From positions 1-8,629 of the forward strand of contig CAJGCQ010000047.1 in the NCBI GenBank assembly GCA_904501875.1: a DNA stretch of 8,629 nt. Direction: 5' to 3'. This stretch comes from Clostridiaceae bacterium (GTDB taxonomy: Bacteria > Bacillota > Clostridia > Oscillospirales > Acutalibacteraceae). The notes below the pieces were generated by a model. That model was not told where the DNA came from. It saw nothing but the letters and a program-made list of their open reading frames with translations, and did not search any database. The stretch's first letter is position 1; each line of letters opens with the position of its first letter. The position numbers and the translations under genes are program-made. Positions 6,394 through 8,629 of this stretch are shown piece after piece.

Positions 6394-6468
6394 AAAATCT
6401 CCATTCTGCCGCTAAAGCGTCAGCATAAATAGGTTATGAAATCTCCATTAGCGGCGAATGGAGATTTT
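6394..6468 (-). promoter_or_regulatory. Candidate RNA switch over the asnA ribosome binding site
   Basis: On the mRNA, segment X (6468-6448) contains CTCC, the complement of the asnA Shine-Dalgarno. X can pair in two exclusive ways. Its first part AAATCTCCATT (6467-6457) pairs perfectly with AATGGAGATTT (Y1, 6449-6439): 11 bp with a 7-nt loop. Alternatively all 21 nt of X pair with Y2 (6415-6394), with one bulged base at 6407. Y2 includes the asnA GGAG and ends one base before the ATG. X:Y1 leaves the site open and X:Y2 closes it. A 9-codon frame starting MPVKISI (6477-6448) runs through X and stops inside the X:Y1 loop. The pairings are read directly from sequence; the switching function and any ligand are inference. 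Confidence 0.5.
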
Positions 6469-6495
6469 AACCGGCATGTTTTGCGGTTGCCCGTT

Positions 6496-6573
6496 ATTCA
6501 ATAAAAGGGAGCGGAACGCCATCCCTATATTGTGTATAGCGTGATTTTTCACGCTACTTCCCCTTTATTGAAT
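6496..6573 (-). other. Structured RNA element spanning the asnS stop and spacer
   Basis: An outer stem pairs ATTCAATAAAGGG (6573-6561), which contains the asnS TAA, with CCCTTTTATTGAAT (6509-6496): 13 bp with one bulge. Inside are a perfect 8-bp hairpin TAGCGTGA/TCACGCTA with an AAAA loop (6556-6537) and a hairpin GGGA-UG-GCG/CGC-UCCC (about 6525-6507) followed by TTTTATT. The CCC is shared, so the outer stem and the small U-tailed hairpin compete. This could be an attenuator, an mRNA 3'-end structure for asnS or a small mobile-element relic. Confidence 0.4.
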
Positions 6574-7941
6574 GTTTCCGACTGTGCGAGGATAAAGAAT
6601 TACATCGCGGATGTTTGAAACTCCCGTAACATACATAATTATACGCTCAAGTCCCAGACCAAAGCCGCTGTGGGGAACAGAGCCGAAACGGCGAAGTGCG
6701 ATATAATGCTCGTATTCATCCAGCGACATTCCTCTAACCTTCATAGCCTCTAAGAGCTTATTAAGGTCTGCTTCCCTTTCGCTGCAACCGATAATCTCGC
6801 CAACACCCGGCACTAAAAGGTCGGTTGCGGCAACGGTTTTACCGTCGGGATTCTGTTTCATATAGAAGGATTTAATCTCCTTTGGATAATCGGTAAGGAA
6901 AACAGGTTTCTTGCAAATTTCCTCAGAAATATAGCGTTCGTGCTCGGTCATAAGGTCGCACCCCCACTCAACAGGGTACTGGAACTGAACACCCGAATTT
7001 TTAAGCTTTTCGACAGCCTCGGTATAGGTCATAACCGCAAAATCGTGACCCGCTACATTTTTTAGCTTTTCTATAAGTCCGTTTTCAAAGTGCTTGTCAA
7101 AGAATTTAAGCTCCTCGGGGCATTTTTCAAGAACGGTGTTGATAATGTGCTTTATAAGAGCCTCAGCAATTTCTATGATGTCGGGAAGTTCGGCAAAAGC
7201 AACCTCGGGCTCCACATGCCAAAATTCGGCAACATGGCGGGGAGTATTGCTCTTCTCCGCACGGAATGAGGGACCAAAGGTGTAAATCTTGCCCATAGCC
7301 ATAGCAGCGACCTCACCCTCAAGCTGACCTGAAACACTAAGCGCCGCCTTTTTACCGAAAAAGTCATCGACATAATATTCTTCTTCATTTTTGTATTGGT
7401 CGCTGTAGCCTATTGTAGTTACCTTAAACATCTCGCCTGCGCCCTCACAGTCACTGGCGGTGATAAGGGGGGTATGAATATAAACAAAATGTCTTGACTG
7501 GAAAAATTCGTGAATTGAGGCAGAAACCACCGAACGGACCCTAAAAACTGCGTTAAATGTGTTAGTTCTTACCCGCAAGTGCGGAATTGTGCGCAGATAT
7601 TCGAGTGTATGGCGCTTTTTCTGCAAAGGATATTCAGGAGGGCACTCACCCAAAACCGAGATGTCCTCCGCATTAATTTCAACAGAATCGGCAGCAACAG
7701 CGGAATTTACAACCGTACCCACAACCTTTAGCGAGGTGCCCAGCTTCATAAAGTCGGTAATATCCGAAAAATCGGCTTTATTTATAACAATCTGTAAATG
7801 CTTTAGACTTGTACCGTCATTAAGCTCGATAAATGCCATATTTTTAGAATCTCTTGAGGTTCTAACCCAGCCGCAGACCGTGGATTTAGTGCCGATAAAG
7901 TCCTTATTCTCAAAAATTTCAATAATGTCTGTATGCTTCAT
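6565..7941 (-). CDS. asnS: Asparagine-tRNA ligase (asparaginyl-tRNA synthetase)
   Basis: This class IIb synthetase attaches asparagine to tRNA-Asn. It is 458 residues long from the chosen start, close to the family's roughly 460. The N-terminal OB-fold anticodon-binding domain spans about 17-100 (TVCGWVRTSRDSKNMAFIEL). The catalytic core follows: motif 1 region ending near HTPLI (156-160), SVSGQLEGE (202-210), motif 2 FRAEKSNTPRHVAEFWHVEPE with R227 and E229, and motif 3 GFGLGLERII with R433. The GECPPEYPLQKKRH hinge and absence of an aspartyl-type GAD insertion support AsnRS. The ATG at 7941 has AGGAG 8 nt upstream. A GTG three codons earlier is fused to the AGGAG and is rejected. The gene sits directly behind an Asn T-box and heads an operon with asnA. 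Confidence 0.97.
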   Translation of the reverse strand: MKHTDIIEIFENKDFIGTKSTVCGWVRTSRDSKNMAFIELNDGTSLKHLQIVINKADFSDITDFMKLGTSLKVVGTVVNSAVAADSVEINAEDISVLGECPPEYPLQKKRHTLEYLRTIPHLRVRTNTFNAVFRVRSVVSASIHEFFQSRHFVYIHTPLITASDCEGAGEMFKVTTIGYSDQYKNEEEYYVDDFFGKKAALSVSGQLEGEVAAMAMGKIYTFGPSFRAEKSNTPRHVAEFWHVEPEVAFAELPDIIEIAEALIKHIINTVLEKCPEELKFFDKHFENGLIEKLKNVAGHDFAVMTYTEAVEKLKNSGVQFQYPVEWGCDLMTEHERYISEEICKKPVFLTDYPKEIKSFYMKQNPDGKTVAATDLLVPGVGEIIGCSEREADLNKLLEAMKVRGMSLDEYEHYIALRRFGSVPHSGFGLGLERIIMYVTGVSNIRDVILYPRTVGNIQ

Positions 7942-7950
7942 TGTACACAC

Positions 7951-8232
7951 TCCTAAAAAATACTAAAAGCGTCTATTCATCCTAAAACATTAGGACGAAT
8001 AGACGCATATCCGCGGTGCCACCTAATTTACCAATAAAGGTCAGCTTTACCTTAAAAAGGCTTCGATTTAACGCATCGTTACGGCGCACCTACTAACCCA
8101 AAATCGGCGTTCAGCTTGCGGCTACCGAGTGTTATTCATATTACCGGACAACCGACTTACACCAACCGTCAGCTCTCTAAATATCCTAAATAATACTACT
8201 TCTCTCGGTCATAGCCTTTATACTTTTAATTG
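7951..8232 (-). promoter_or_regulatory. T-box leader (tRNA-Asn riboswitch) of asnS-asnA
   Basis: The leader binds uncharged tRNA-Asn to prevent termination before asnS. Stem I is closed by ACCGAG (about 8209-8204) and CTCGGT (8128-8123). Its distal part has AGAGAGC and GGTTGGTGTAAGTC as in other T-boxes. The specifier AAC (8133-8131), followed by A, matches the tRNA-Asn GUU anticodon. A small stem III pairs AAGGT (8053-8049) with ACCTT (8041-8037). The T-box proper, AGGTGGCACCGCGG (8024-8011), carries UGGC, whose C fits the G73 discriminator expected of tRNA-Asn. TTAGG before the T-box can pair with CCTAA (7994-7990) to make the antiterminator, which excludes the terminator. Specifier and acceptor reading agree, so the identity is firm. 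Confidence 0.95.
7955..8006 (-). terminator. T-box-controlled intrinsic terminator
   Basis: GCGTCTATTCGTCCTAA (8006-7990) pairs with TTAGGATGAATAGACGC (7985-7969): 17 bp with one G-U pair and a 4-nt loop. TTTTAGTATTTTTT follows and ends right before the asnS AGGAG. The 5' arm's CCTAA is needed by the T-box antiterminator, so the two folds are exclusive. Confidence 0.93.
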
Positions 8233-8237
8233 TTATT

Positions 8238-8266
8238 ATTATACCACCAAAACCTTAAATTGTCAA
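8238..8266 (-). promoter_or_regulatory. Consensus sigma-A promoter of the asnS-asnA operon
   Basis: A perfect TTGACA (8266-8261), 17-bp spacer and perfect TATAAT (8243-8238). Start is predicted near 8231, just before T-box stem I. The -35 is only 23 bp past the transketolase stop and no terminator lies between, so read-through from the transketolase gene could also enter the T-box. A full-consensus promoter fits control by attenuation rather than by initiation. Confidence 0.88.
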
Positions 8267-8289
8267 CAGTTCGCATATAGGCAAGGTGC

Positions 8290-8629
8290 TTATTTCAAAG
8301 CAATGGCTTTTTTAGCTTTCTCTGCAATATTTACAGCACGTAGACCGAACTCGTCAAGCAGCTCCGTAGCAGGTCCCGAATGGCCGAAGGTATCGTAAAC
8401 CCCTAACTTTAAAACGGGCACGGGATATTCTTCGCTTAGAAGCTCGCTTACAGCGCCGCCTAAACCGCCTATAACAGAATGCTCCTCGGCAGTAACAATA
8501 GCGCCGGTTTCCTTTGCGGCTTTGATAACCGCCTCATTATCAAGGGGCTTTATGGTGTGCATATTAATAACCCTCGCATTTATGCCTTCCTTTTTAAGAA
8601 GCTCATATGCCTCAAGCGCCTCGGCAACC
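8290..8629 (-). CDS. Transketolase, C-terminal subunit (5' end beyond the window)
   Basis: The 112 visible residues are the C-terminal domain of a transketolase of the non-oxidative pentose phosphate pathway (two-carbon transfer between sugar phosphates, thiamine-diphosphate enzyme). Visible blocks are EALEAYELLKKEGINARVIN, MHTIKPLD, EEHSVIGGLGGAVSELL and GVYDTFGHSGPATELLDEFGL, ending in a Lys/Ala-rich helix and stop. The reading frame is open from the right edge; the ATG at 8562 is internal (MHTIKPLD is mid-domain), not a start. In clostridia transketolase is often split into N- and C-subunits, and this would be the C-subunit, but a fused enzyme or the related 1-deoxyxylulose-5-phosphate synthase cannot be fully excluded from the tail alone. 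No terminator was seen before the asnS promoter. Confidence 0.85.
   Translation of the reverse strand, partial: VAEALEAYELLKKEGINARVINMHTIKPLDNEAVIKAAKETGAIVTAEEHSVIGGLGGAVSELLSEEYPVPVLKLGVYDTFGHSGPATELLDEFGLRAVNIAEKAKKAIALK

Noticed and set aside
6393..6404. Longer asnA start at 6404 (adds MEIF)
   Set aside because: There is no Shine-Dalgarno upstream, while the GGAG that would serve the ATG at 6392 lies within this extension.
6507..6530. T-box-like string (AGGGATGGCGTTCCGCTCCC) before asnA, as if a second T-box
   Set aside because: It has UGGC and flanking complementary AGGGA/TCCCT, but lacks the ACCGCG of the conserved box, and there is no room or sequence for stem I with a specifier codon.
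7942..7950. GTG start for asnS at 7950
   Set aside because: It is fused to the AGGAG ribosome binding site, leaving no spacer; the ATG at 7941 is correctly spaced and fits the family N-terminus.

Overview
This window looks like a chromosomal housekeeping region from a low-GC Gram-positive bacterium, most likely class Clostridia and perhaps a gut Oscillospiraceae-type genome. The family-level placement is inference. The pointers are strong GGAGG-type ribosome binding sites, sigma-A-like promoters, a T-box leader, RNase J, a split transketolase, a DUF6512 membrane protein, and the order tgt-yajC-TIGR04086. No phage, transposon, CRISPR or tRNA/rRNA gene is visible.

Layout, left to right. A 3'-truncated RNase J gene (minus) starts at 821 and has its own promoter. 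Next, all on the minus strand, come a TIGR04086-family membrane protein, yajC with its own promoter, and tgt. An unexplained 182-bp gap with a possible 30-residue ORF separates tgt from putP (minus, TTG start). A good intrinsic terminator follows putP and a clear promoter precedes it. The only plus-strand gene is a DUF6512 membrane protein (4894-5400), whose stop codon overlaps that of the convergent asnA. asnA and asnS form a minus-strand operon behind a 280-nt asparagine T-box leader with a consensus promoter. The window ends inside the C-terminal subunit of a transketolase (minus).

How the genes work together. AsnA makes asparagine from aspartate and ammonia, and AsnS charges tRNA-Asn with it. 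The T-box upstream of asnS carries an AAC specifier and a UGGC tRNA-acceptor-pairing site, so both genes should be switched on when uncharged tRNA-Asn accumulates. Tgt (queuosine tRNA modification) and YajC (Sec translocase accessory) are a common neighbour pair. PutP imports proline with sodium.

The least expected content is in the RNA between genes. (1) The 172-nt asnS-asnA spacer is densely structured. One segment containing an anti-Shine-Dalgarno can pair either with a nearby decoy copy (11 bp) or with the real asnA ribosome binding site (21 bp with one bulge), which is the architecture of an RNA switch. (2) Between yajC and the TIGR04086 gene, a perfect 13-bp hairpin followed by six U residues looks like an intrinsic terminator. 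Its 3' arm is the Shine-Dalgarno of the next gene, and its U-tract is the spacer to that gene's ATG. These two elements are the best candidates for undescribed regulation here; the proteins themselves are ordinary.
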